This document shows positions 9,468 to 19,612 of a stretch of 64,000 nt of DNA, piece after piece (positions within the stretch are counted from its first letter, which is position 1; each line of letters begins with the position of its first letter). This DNA comes from Pyrenula massariospora (lineage: Eukaryota; Ascomycota; Eurotiomycetes; Pyrenulales; Pyrenulaceae). The position numbers and the translations under genes were made by a program. A model generated the notes under the pieces. It had not been told where the DNA came from and did not search any database. It worked only from the letters and a program-made list of their open reading frames with translations. Location of the stretch: positions 1,116,001-1,180,000 of the forward strand of contig JAGFMI010000013.1 in NCBI GenBank assembly GCA_021030905.1, given 5' to 3'.

Positions 9468-11172
9468 CTATACCGACCGCCTTCTAGGTAATGTTGGTAT
9501 CAACAGCCAGATACCCAGATCTGCAGCGAGCATAGCCAATATGATAGGCTGTAAGACTTGCACACCTTTTGACTGAGCAATGGCGCCGATGGCAAATGGG
9601 AAAACACAAGCTCCTGTGGCTCCAAAGGCTGCAGCAAAGCCCACTGCGGCGACGTGCAAATGCTTCGGCAGTAACTTGGTTGCCACAATCACAGCAGCTG
9701 GGAAGAATGGTGCGACAAAGAACCCTAAAAATGAGACTAGGACAGCTGAGACGTTGAAGTCCGGGATAAGCCAGAACATTAACTGCAGAGCCATGCAGGC
9801 TGCAAGGTAGGCCGTAATGGCTCGCTTCTCGTTTCTGAAAACTCGGGCAGTAACAAATCCAAGTACGAAGCGACCAACCGTAACGCCGAGCCAGAACCCC
9901 GTTGAAGAAATTCCAGAGGCAAAGGCGCTACCGTGTCGAACCCGGAGCATGAAGGTCACAATCCAGCCTCCAACCGACACCTCGACACCAACGTACACGA
10001 GCAAGAACAGAGCACAGAGCCAGGTGATATTTGACTTGATCGCTTCGGCCGTGCTGTTGGGTTCTTCGTCTCGGCCTTGAAATTTGGACCCTGGTAAAAA
10101 TTTACGCTTTTTGGGTTGTTGAAGTGGTTGAGGAGCCACGTGTCTGCTATGCTGCGCACGAAACTCTGCCGCATTGGCCTTCCAAAAGGCTATCGAGCAG
10201 AATGCGAGCTGCAGAAATGCGATGCCGACCATCAGGTAGTAGAACTCGTACCATTTGAACCTAGCCTTGGTAATAAGTGTAGTAGCGATCAATGGTGACA
10301 AGGCCGCACCAATGCCGTAGAAACCATGAAGGACGCCTAAGAGCTCATTTGCGTTTGCCATGTCGCCCATCCAGGCATTCCACGCTGCCTGTTGCGCCAG
10401 TTAGAGATTAGTAGAAAGAGATTACGTGTTTTTAACACCTACGTCCTCTAGTCCATTACCATATCCGGCCATAATGAAACCGATTACCAATACTCCATAG
10501 GTGGGATGAAGACAAGCAATAGTGTAGGCAATAAGCTTGCAGGTAGCAGCTATGATGGCTACTCCTCGTTGCCCAAGTTTCACATGGATAAGATTATTCG
10601 AGAGCGCAGAAACAATGTATCCGACACACGGAGACAGAAACACCAAAGAGACAACCGTATACGACACATTGTAATATTCTTCAAGCTGCGAGAACGTTAG
10701 CATAAGGCTAGTCTGGTGATTGCGTTGTGGCAGACGTAAGGAATCAAAGCCTAAGGTCAGGTCAGCATTGAGCTGCTTTGTGAGGCCTCCATCCTGAGCT
10801 CACCCCATAAGCAGCATCATTAAACCCCATTACCGTAAATGAGTAGAATGTTGAGAATATGCGCCAGATATTGATCTTTGGGTCATTCCATTTCTGCAAT
10901 GCCTCTACGGCGGTTGTAGGAGGCGGAAGACAGTGGCTTGGGGTTGGATCGCCAACGAGTATGCGGTCCGTTGGGCCTCTATGGATAATCTGATCTGACG
11001 GGAGAGCAATGGCGGGAACTCGCATCTCGATCGAAACCGGAGGGGATCCACCGTCGATACCACTTTGCAACGAGTTCAACTGGGTTGGAGACATTTCATT
11101 GATGCTCTCTTGACGGGAAAGGCTGGGCGTTGATGCACCAGCAGCGACCTTGTCTTGTCGAGCTTCCGCCAT
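9468..11172 (-). CDS. Major facilitator superfamily transporter (BSC6-like)
   Basis: About 515 residues. After a roughly 110-residue cytosolic N-terminus rich in S, P and T comes a 12-helix MFS core, with loop and helix segments GFNDAAYG/ALIPY/LEEYYNVSY, GYIVSALSNN, AGYGNGLED/AAWNAWMGDM, LGVLHGFYGIGAALSPLIATT and GFWLGVTVGRFVLG. It resembles fungal fucose-permease-like MFS proteins related to yeast Bsc6; the substrate is unknown. Exons: 11172-10804, 10750-10736, 10685-10443, 10388-9468. Exon 2 is a 15-nt micro-exon encoding ALIPY; its acceptor follows ACCTTAG, its donor is a weak GTCTGC and the next acceptor is CTCGCAG after a GCTAAC branch site. All joins are phase 0. Without the micro-exon the conserved AAYGALIPYLE motif would be broken. 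Confidence 0.85.
10736..10750 (-). other. 15-nt micro-exon of the MFS gene
   Basis: Codes for five residues, ALIPY, between introns of 53 bp (10803-10751) and 50 bp (10735-10686). It is inferred because the flanking exons carry the two halves of a conserved motif and this segment supplies the missing middle in phase. Confidence 0.7.
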
Positions 11173-12039
11173 GACTACCCAGGTTCCTTCCTAACGCAGA
11201 AGTGAAGCAGACATGGAAAGAGTTTTCTTGCTGTCACAACGGTGAGATCAAATGAACCTCCGGGGGGAACGCAGTATCTTATCCCCATCGAGACCCGGCA
11301 TCGTGATCCTGGAAAGTTTATCAGATCGACAGACGGTACACGCATTAGCTTCGTCCAAGTCAAGGTTCACGATCTCCATTAGTCAATCAGCGGAATCCTT
11401 TGTGGGAAATGCTGGCAATTCTTCGGCTGAATGGACTTCGGCCCCATTTGGACGCCGCCAAGAGCGTTTCCGGTGCATAGATCGTCCATCCCGCGGCGTT
11501 GCCAGCTTCGGACAAGAAGACCAGGCCGAAAAGGCGGGGAAGAAGACCTAGAAGCCGTCCTTTCTGCTTCTCGCTTGGTGCAGGTTTGGGGTCAAAGCCT
11601 GTGAGATGCAGTAATCTCTGGGAGGATTGTGCAGAGGAAGTGGAGAAAAGGGCCAACCTTCGAGGCTGACAATTGTGCCGAGAATCGGGCCGCCGTCCCG
11701 CCTGCCGTCAACGTCGTATATCGTACACCTTACTCTTCGCCTCGAACCTGGCCTGAATACGCTGTCTCGAGAATTGGCTTAGCATTTGAGAATCCCTACC
11801 TCTGATGTGATGACTTCTTATCTCGATCGAAGGAATAAAGTGAACTTTAATAAGCCTGACAGAGGCGGGGGATGCAATTAAACCAGGGTGAGCTGGGAAC
11901 ATCGCGACTAACATTGTTTCGGTACCGAAATCATCAGGGCTAATGAGGTGGAGCCCGTAGGCTACCAAACCAAAAAGATGCCATCAACGCCATCGCTGGA
12001 TTAAAGTCGATGCAGAATATAACCCCTCCCAAAGTCCTT
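11173..12039. other. Intergenic stretch upstream of the MFS gene
   Basis: Promoter of the MFS gene and 3' flank of ATG18. Several open frames shorter than 100 codons cross it on both strands, none with a recognisable domain. Confidence 0.5.
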
Positions 12040-13580
12040 TTAGTACTCCATAACGGATGCTCCTAGTTTCTCATTTGCATCGAGAACGCTGTTCGAAATC
12101 ATCAGCACGGAGTCTTCGTTATGGCGGTTTAGAAAACTCACGAGTATTGCTTGATCAGAGAACCCTCACCGCCCTTCACAAGATCAATATTGTACACATA
12201 AAAGTTCCCTTCACTGGTGACAACCATAACCTGTGGAGTATTACTGCTCATAGCAACCACGCTTCTGAGGGAGCTTGACACCGTGCCCGAATTTGTTGAT
12301 GTCCTGGGAACTTTAATCCAAGCGAGGTCCCTGGCCGGTTCCCACATCTCTGTCACGCCCTTGGGGAGATAGCCACCCACGGTGGTGGCGAAGCTAGTTC
12401 CCACATTCTGGGAAGTTCTTCGCAACATACCCATGAAAGTTCCGTTATGCTTGCGGGAAGCAAAGGAAGGAGAGCTTTCTCCATCGTTAAAGTCTGTGCT
12501 TGCTTCAGGCGGTGACTCGCTACCACGACTATATCTTCTTTCGCTCAAGACGCTCGTACTTGAGATCGCTCCGGCTGAGGTAGGTCGATCTTCCGAAACG
12601 CTGGTCTGAGGTCCCAATTTGAATACGTGTATGGTATCTGTGGCAGAAGAGACACAGAGCAGCGTTGAGGCTAAGTTGAACGACATGCTAAAAATGCGGG
12701 ACGGCATAGAGCCTCGTCGAAATTGGTACAGCTTATGCCCTTGAGGAATCGAAAAAACCCTGATGATAGTGCCCTTGTCAGAGGCGGTTGCGAGCATTGT
12801 CCCCTCACTGTTAATAGTGATAAAAGACAGAGGCGACTTGTGTGCCTCTATCACGTTGATGTTTTCCGATTTCGTCGCATCGAACAGGAGAACATCTCCA
12901 GTCGTTGGAGCGACATGAGTCCCGCTAGGTGGGCTATGTGATGGGGGAGCAAATGACGCCGACGCAGCCTTTTGTGGTAGCGGATACGCTAAGAAACAAT
13001 TTTCCGAAGATGGAGACAATGCGCATATGGCTTGAGGGAATGAGTCAAATTTGAAAAGATAAGCTTGGACTTCTGATACCCACCTGTTGGGTTAGGAGAA
13101 GTCTCGATGGTGTACAGGAGCTTCATGGTTTGAATGTCATATAGATAGATCTGATCCTCTAGGATGATGACTAAACGTTTTCGGTTCAAACGTACGGCCA
13201 GTACCGTGGTGGGAAATGTAAGTTCGCATATTGTTGATTGCCGCTGGTGATTGAAAGCATTAGTGGCAACGCTTGGGGGACAAACAGCAGATATCACAGC
13301 ATGAAACGGTATGGCTAAGCGAACCTTGGTGTTTGTGATCTGTAATCTTCTCGGTGACAGGATCAAAGCCACTAATGAGGTTGAGAAGAGCATTTCGAGC
13401 CTTGCGATGTTGCCATGCTTGGTCTCAAAAACTTTGGAAAACGGATCCGTCGTAAATATCCGGAATCCTTTTGAGGTGCCTGTCTATTTAAGCTGAGGTC
13501 TTTTAATCAGGAGAGCCCATCGACCTACCCACCGCGAGATGGCTGTAATCTTGGTTGAATGTCACAAAATTCATGGCCAT
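12040..13580 (-). CDS. ATG18: Autophagy protein ATG18 (PROPPIN, WIPI family)
   Basis: About 434-residue WD40 beta-propeller that binds PI3P and PI(3,5)P2 through its FRRG motif, here LYQFRRGS near residue 226, and works with Atg2 at the expanding phagophore and on the vacuole. Exons: 13580-13529, 13479-13325, 13243-13084, 13030-12142, 12088-12040. The joins give the family N-terminus [26 protein letters not shown], then [16 protein letters not shown] and [14 protein letters not shown]. The last exon of 49 nt adds [15 protein letters not shown] and a TAA; without it the frame would stop at KQYS. A long S/E-rich loop lies between blades after [13 protein letters not shown]. Neighbour uL11m is divergent, about 500 bp away. 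Confidence 0.94.
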
Positions 13581-14083
13581 GCTTACGCAGAACGGACTGG
13601 ATCACTAGGAGGTCGATTCTGCTTGTGAGGCGTCTTTTTGGATTTCTGGCTCTAGAGAGGCAATGTTGAGGCCAACTAGGCGTGGATTTGAAAAAGTACT
13701 GTCAGTGTGAATTGAAAAGTCCGATATGAATAAAGTTCTTCATTCATGGTGAGCCTGCTAGCCGGATGCGTACTGGCAAAGGCAGTAGCTGTACCAGATC
13801 ACCGCAGCGGAAAGCCTCCCCAAGAACAACAGGTGGAGCTGAGGTCTGTTGGTGCTGCTGCCTCCCCGCTCCGCCGCCCACTGGCAGCCAAACAATGCAA
13901 ATCTGCCCAGACATTTCACCCGAAGGTCCGACAGTCTCTTTTCTTTGGAACATTTGGTAAAATACAGATTACCCACAGGCAACAGTTTTCTGCCATCTTC
14001 TGCGCTCGCAGAACAAGCTTCCCTTTGAAACCTTGCCCTTTAAGCTTCCTTTAACAAGCGCAACGCCAGAAAGATTCCTCGCC
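13581..14083. other. Divergent promoter ATG18 / uL11m
   Basis: About 500 bp between divergent starts. It holds only short out-of-frame reading frames, and I see no clear motif. Confidence 0.5.
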
Positions 14084-14595
14084 ATGGCTGCACGAAAAGC
14101 CTTTGTTAAGGATCAGATGGTCAAGCTGATTGTAGGTGCCGGTCAGGCGAGTCCTAGCCCACCCGTTGGGCCTGCTCTTGGAAGCAAAGGAGTCAAGAGC
14201 ATGGATTTTTGCAAAGTATGCTTCTGTCACTTTTTTCCGTCAAGTCTGTGCTGATGGTCTAGGAATTCAACGCTCGTACGGCGCACATCACAACCGGCGT
14301 TCCTATCCCAGCCCGTGTTACTGTTCGTCCTGACCGATCATTTTTCTTCGAAATTCGTACGCCGACTACTTCCTACCTCCTCCTTCAGGCAGCCGGTGTA
14401 AATCCAATCAAAAATAAGGTGCGAGGTGCACAAAATCCAGGTACCGAGAATGTGGGAACGGTGTCTCTGAAGCATGTTTACGAGATCGCAAAGATTAAAC
14501 AAACCGAACTTCGGCTGTCTGGGCTTAGTCTAGAAGGTCTCTGCAAAAGCGTGATTGCTCAGGCGAGATCAATTGGGGTAAATGTTATTCCTTAA
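14084..14595 (+). CDS. MRPL19: Mitochondrial large-subunit ribosomal protein uL11m
   Basis: 154-residue L11-family protein of the mitochondrial large ribosomal subunit, a component of the GTPase-associated centre. Exon 1 (14084-14215) encodes the N-terminal domain with [20 protein letters not shown], carrying the PPVGPALG signature; the intron is 14216-14262 (GTATGC...TCTAG); exon 2 (14263-14595) continues [20 protein letters not shown] and ends in SIGVNVIP. The L11 C-terminal RNA-binding segment ([17 protein letters not shown]) is present. Exon 2 has no internal ATG, which makes it easy to miss. There is no separate presequence, as in other fungal homologues, which start close to the mature protein. 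Confidence 0.93.
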
Positions 14596-15516
14596 GCATG
14601 ACCTGACATCCGACTTGCGATTCGACGGTTTCACATGCGGCGTTGATGAGACATGTTCTCTGCCTTCGTGGTTACGCGGGACCGGAATATCTAGTGGGTT
14701 CCTTTACCACACTCACCAGTCCTAAATGACCCCGGCCGAACTCTCTCGCGGGTTAGCTCCGTTGCTGCCTCTGCTCTGTGGAGATAAAATCCTTTACTCT
14801 TCTCTAGCGTAGGGATATGTTGACCCAAAAGCTCTCAAGAAACATGGCCTTAGGCGGGACTGGGGCTCTCTCTTGTTTAACCGCCTGATACAGAATATTG
14901 CGTCCTTGTTGCCCTCTGGTTAGAGGAATTGTTGGCGCTCATATTGCCATGAACGTTTTGGCTGCGACCTGCAACTACCACGATCTCCGTCCTTTCAGAG
15001 CCGCATATTGTCCAGGCGATTTATTTTGGTCTATGGCAGCGCATAGCGGCAAGAGTACTCATGCCAGCGACTCGGGCCGTTTTATCATGGATCGAAAGAG
15101 CGGTGGAACTAAGCATGTAAGGAGTGTGCAATCGTTCTCTTACATGGGGCGACGGCAAATGATAGACTGACCGAAGAGGACGGTGGAGGCCGGTGAGAAC
15201 CCTCACGGCCTTTGCATCCCGTGGAATTGGTCTGAGTATGGCGGATCAATGAGAGTCTTAATGATGGTCTGAGGATAAATGTACTGAGCTGGGGTCATGC
15301 CTAGGCGAGTGTTATGTGTCGACTTCCTCGCTCAATGGAGAACCTAGACGTTAAACGTGCACTATGTCTTGTCCACCCTAGCTTCTTGAGCGTAGTGAAA
15401 TTTTGGTTTGACGCCTACTGTCGCGATCGGCCGAGGTCTGGATAATGCTGTGCTCAGGAGACACATCCCCTGTTCCAGCGTGCACGTATGTAGGACGATC
15501 AATTCTGTTGATTGTA

Positions 15517-15536
15517 TAGGTACCTACCTTAGGTAG
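15517..15536. repeat. TACCTA/TAGGTA palindromic cluster
   Basis: Compact run of TAGGTA, CCTACC and AGGTAG units. CTACCT and AGGTAG form a perfect inverted pair with a one-base spacer. The same words recur in other intergenic regions of the window. Confidence 0.5.
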
Positions 15537-16114
15537 ATATATTGCCTTGTTGGGGTACCTGTCCCTACGCCCTGGCCTATCCATGATGGTGGGGCATGGA
15601 AACAAGAGATCTGCAGCCACCCACAGGACTGTGGGTTTATTAAGCAATATGAATCTAGAAGGTCATAAATTGTCATCAGAACTGGTCGCCGTTGGCTCCG
15701 ATAAGGTTTTCCGAAATACGGTATGCATTTACGTCAGACCGAACCGGTGGATCAGATTTCTTTGGCCCACCTGGGTGAAGAAATTTTTGGGAGAACAGAA
15801 CGGCAATAATAGCAGAATATCTTAGTACCAGCTACCCCACTATTTGTGTCCAGTCACCATCACCTTCGACTTCTAAGCCAACGCCTCTGCCCCTCGGCCA
15901 CCGCCTTCATTCTCATTCTTTCCTTCTCCTATCGACAGAGCTCATTATCTCAGTCCTTCCAGCGAGGCCATTTGTTGAGCTGCGAGCTGACGCGAGGAGT
16001 ATCGCGCTATCCGTTCGTCACCGGCTCACATTCGCCGTGATAGATCGGATCTTTCGGCCCAGCGAGATCGTTCAGCGGAACCGCCTCTACCCGCGCCCAG
16101 CAGATTTCGTTCCG

Positions 16115-16120
16115 ATGTAA
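16115..16120 (+). promoter_or_regulatory. Start-stop upstream element (ATG-TAA) ahead of the kinase
   Basis: ATG directly followed by TAA, 183 bp before the first kinase ATG. It is the only ATG I find on the + strand between about 15840 and 16303. Start-stop elements are known to stall ribosomes with the initiator tRNA still in the P site. It regulates the kinase only if it lies in the mature leader, which I cannot show. Confidence 0.35.
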
Positions 16121-16302
16121 TAGCAAGAGCGAAATAACAGAATTACGACAAAGTCTGTTTCGTTCTTGGGAAGCGACCGACAACACTGTCGACAAACTGT
16201 CGTCAAGTAATACAGATATCTTACGTCGCGATTAGAATCCACGACCTGAGTGACCAATTGCGCACTATTAGGAAAGGGAGACAGTTGGAGAGTGCTGTAG
16301 CC

Positions 16303-18845
16303 ATGCCTACTGCGAATTCAGAGTCCGAGCGACAAAATGGTCGGCCCCCATTGCATAGCTTCCTCCCCACGCATGCACTGAGATGTGAAGCTGATCTGTT
16401 CTTCCTCAGATCGCCATGATTCGCCTCCTTCAGGAACAAGCGATGCGATGAAAATATCGGATACCTCAGCTGCTGGTCCAGCAGTCAGATTTGCTTCTGG
16501 AGTGCAAGAGATAGAGCCATCAGCAAAGTTGGACTCTCTGAACTCAGTACAATCAGACTCCATGGAGAAAATACCAGAAGATCTCAGCCCAGAAGCAAAG
16601 GAAGAGATCCGAACGCTGGCGATGACTCTTCAAAAATCGAGATTACAAGAAAGCCGAATGTGTAAATTCGCCTTTGAGCCTTGTTCTCTACCTCCTTCTC
16701 AGGTACCCTCTCGCTCATCTAGTCCTCATGAATCCACACGTCGCTCGCTCAGCTCCACGAAAGCTTCAACTGGTGTTGGCACTATTCATTCACCGCCTCT
16801 CACGCCTTCTGCTTCAAACAAGGACTCAAAGACCGATGACGTTGCTGCTGTAGTGGACGTCAAAAGGCAACCGTCTCCCGCGATTACGCCGCAGACGTCT
16901 CCACCACAAGATGGTGGTAAATCCATTTCAGCTTCGACGTCCCCAAGGCTTGTCTCCCGGCCGTCTAGTCTTTCTGAAGAAGCTTCAACACGTCCAACTT
17001 CAATATCCGATAGCTCAACCGCACCAAAGGAAGCGAAACATGTACCTAGATTTTCAATTGGACCTTCAGCTGAACCGAGTCCTACCGAAGAGTCTCCTGC
17101 GGTTACCCCTAGAACAGGGACACTGACCCCTCCACCCGCTACCTCCCGTCCTCAAACACCTGCTGGGGACTCGAATGATCCTTACGCGCGTGGCAAGAGA
17201 GTTCCTCAGCAGAGGGACCTGAGCAAGTTGGATCAGAGATTTGTTTTCAATAACGATGCAAAACGCCGGTCAATCGGCTCAGCGTCCTCTCTGGCGGCCA
17301 AACCACCTATCCCTCGCTCAAGTAGCGGAAATGATATCAAAGCTCAGGACAAGAGAAGCTCCATATTCGGGGGTAAAAAAGATCCTTATGGTCACCTTAC
17401 CGGTGATACAAGCAGTGGCTCTCAAGAGAGCAATAAATCTCACAGTTCTATGGCTGAGCTGAAGCGATTCTTCCGCATCGGGCACCACAAGCACAAGCGG
17501 GCTGCGTCTCCGGCCCCTAGCAAACGGAGCTCGACTTCTGTCAAGCCCGGAACGAGCACACCACCACAACCGCACCAGCAACTTGCCACCGCTGTTCCCT
17601 TTGCCGATGACCACGGACTTGAGGCTAAGTACGGAAGGTTTGGCAAAGTTCTAGGATCCGGAGCCGGTGGCTCTGTTCGACTCTTGAAACGAAGCAGCGA
17701 CGGAGTCACATTTGCTGTAAAGCAATTTCGAGATCGACACTCTTGGGAATCGGAAAAGGATTATTCAAAAAAAGTGACTGCTGAGTTCTGTATAGGATCA
17801 ACCCTCCATCATGGCAACATCATTGAGACGCTCGACATCATTCAAGAAAACAATCGATGGTATGAGGTCATGGAATATGCGCCTTTTGACCTTTTTGCCA
17901 TTGTCATGACAGGCAAGATGTCTCGGGAAGAAGTTGCGTGCTCCTTTTTGCAAATAGTGAACGGCGTGAGCTACCTGCACAGCATGGGCTTAGCGCATCG
18001 CGACCTAAAGCTTGATAACGTCGTAGTCAACGAACACGGCATCATGAAATTGATTGATTTTGGGAGTGCCACGGTGTTTCGGTACCCTTTCGAGAACGAC
18101 ATCGTTCTAGCTACTGGTTTGTCCTTCACCGTTCTGAAGATAAGGCGCAATGGCTTGCTTACGTACATTTATAGGTATCGTGGGATCAGATCCATATTTG
18201 GCGCCAGAGGTCTACGACGAGAAGAGATACGATCCGCGGCCAACTGATATGTGGTCGCTAGCCATCATCTTTTGTTGCATGACGCTAAGAAGATTCCCTT
18301 GGAAACAACCCCGGGTGATCGACAATTCCTACAAACTCTTCATTTCACCGCCAACTCCAGGAACGCCAGTTCCCGATTCCGAACCACGTCGCGCATCTGA
18401 GCCGCGATCAAAGTCTGAATCAGACTCACATGTCGACGAACCGCATAGACTGTCAGCACCAAACGCAGACGGTATGAATAAGGAGCACAGCAACGCCTCG
18501 AGTCATCACCATCACCATCATCATCATCACCGTGATCCATCTCCGGGGAAAAATGAATCAACTCCGCCGGCGGCCAAGGATCCGTCAGGCAAACCAGAAA
18601 CCGTCAAAGGACCATGGCGGCTACTTCGGCTACTGCCTCGCGAAACTCGACATATCATTGGTAGAATGCTGAAGGTCGATCCCAAGGAGCGCGCCACCAT
18701 GGAAGAGGTGATGGATGATGAATGGGTCCGAGAGACTCCAGTCTGCGCACAGGTTGAAGAAGGCAAAGTTTTGCGAGCTCCGGGACACGAGCACACTCTG
18801 GAGCCCGGAACGGCACCGACACCGGCGCCGAGTAAGAAAACTTAA
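16303..18845 (+). CDS. SAT4: Serine/threonine protein kinase, Sat4/Hal4 type
   Basis: About 804 residues. In yeast this family stabilises plasma-membrane nutrient and K+ transporters and supports ion homeostasis. The first 430 residues are S/P/T-rich and disordered and include [15 protein letters not shown], typical of the group. The kinase domain follows: glycine loop [15 protein letters not shown]-type Lys in FAVKQF (near 450), catalytic HRDLKLDN (near 540), DFGSA (near 560) and [10 protein letters not shown]. Exons: 16303-16339, 16410-18116, 18175-18845. Intron 1 (GTCGGC donor) is the weakest; if wrong, the start is the ATG at 16448. Intron 2 (GTTTGT...TATAG) rejoins [18 protein letters not shown]-lobe insertion carries nine consecutive histidines (near residue 690). 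Confidence 0.85.
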
Positions 18846-19612
18846 GAGGTGCAAATGTCCACGACCGTTCTCTATGATAGTGGTGCATATGGATTGCTGT
18901 TATCTCGTCCTCGGCGGCATCGTGGAGTTAACAAAACATCCAGGTGTTCCAGTACCTGATCGGGTCAGGGTAGGATCAACTTTAACGCATCTATTGCAGA
19001 ATGGAGGCTAGAACTTGTATTGAATAATGAGACAGCTGGGGACCTCGGATTGTTGGTATCGCTGAATTTATGACATCTCAATTTTCGTTCGATCGGCGAG
19101 TCAAGTAGTAGTTGTATGTAAGCATCCAAGCAGCTCGTTTCATCGATGGTCATAGCGTGAAAAACGACAATCGTTCCTGAACGGCACCAGGCCAACTCCT
19201 TGCCAAACGCGACAAGTTTGTCAAGAAGCTTGCTTGCCATAGAGCCGCGCCGCCATCCAATGACAAGGGCAGAGGCTGCACCTACGAGGTTCATGATCGA
19301 CACTGCTATGCTTAAAGCCCATGCGAGCTCTCTAAAGCTAAGTCTCGCGGCTTCGGGCTATGTTGACGCTGCCGCGCCCAGAGTCGCACGGCAAGCCGCC
19401 TCCGCGTCAATGTCTTTCATAGGATCAATGGACCCCTCCGCTGATGGCTCGCCATCTGCCTGACTTCAGGAAACGCACTTAGTAATGATCGTGGAGCTTA
19501 AGCGAAAAGCTCGCACTGCTGCATCGCTACGGTCGACGTACTCCGCAACCTACCAGGATGAGGTGGTTATCTAAATAATTACCGACCACATTCCGACGAC
19601 TGTCCCCCCAAA
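18846..19612. other. Intergenic stretch between kinase and WDR48 genes
   Basis: Contains the low-confidence minus-strand frame described separately. Otherwise I see no gene or motif. Confidence 0.4.
18965..19303 (-). CDS. Possible small hypothetical protein (unrecognised)
   Basis: A 112-codon open frame, first ATG at 19294, reading MNLVGAASALVIGWRRGSMA and then an amphipathic stretch. The same strand upstream (about 19460-19305) reads Ala/Glu-rich protein-like sequence but is broken by a TAG, and the + strand has an 87-codon Ala-rich frame over part of the region. I recognise no domain. It could be a short real gene, a decayed one, or chance frames in a CG-rich patch. Confidence 0.18.
   Translation of the reverse strand: MSIMNLVGAASALVIGWRRGSMASKLLDKLVAFGKELAWCRSGTIVVFHAMTIDETSCLDAYIQLLLDSPIERKLRCHKFSDTNNPRSPAVSLFNTSSSLHSAIDALKLILP

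Larger units (their letters stand above)
14596..16302. other. 1.7-kb gene-poor stretch and long leader of the Sat4-like kinase
   Basis: No defensible gene. A TAGGTACCTACC...AGGTAG palindromic cluster lies at 15517-15536. From about 15840 the + strand becomes pyrimidine-rich and, up to the kinase start, contains only one ATG, at 16115, immediately followed by TAA. That pattern suits a long 5' leader of the downstream kinase. Confidence 0.5.

Noticed and set aside
14898-15825. Frames of about 90 codons in the 14.6-16.3 kb stretch
   Set aside because: No recognisable motif, and composition typical of random open frames. Kept only as intergenic.
16385-16447. Upstream in-frame extension of the kinase from GTG at 16385
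   Set aside because: No ATG; the splice from 16339 to 16410 explains the open frame and gives an ATG start.
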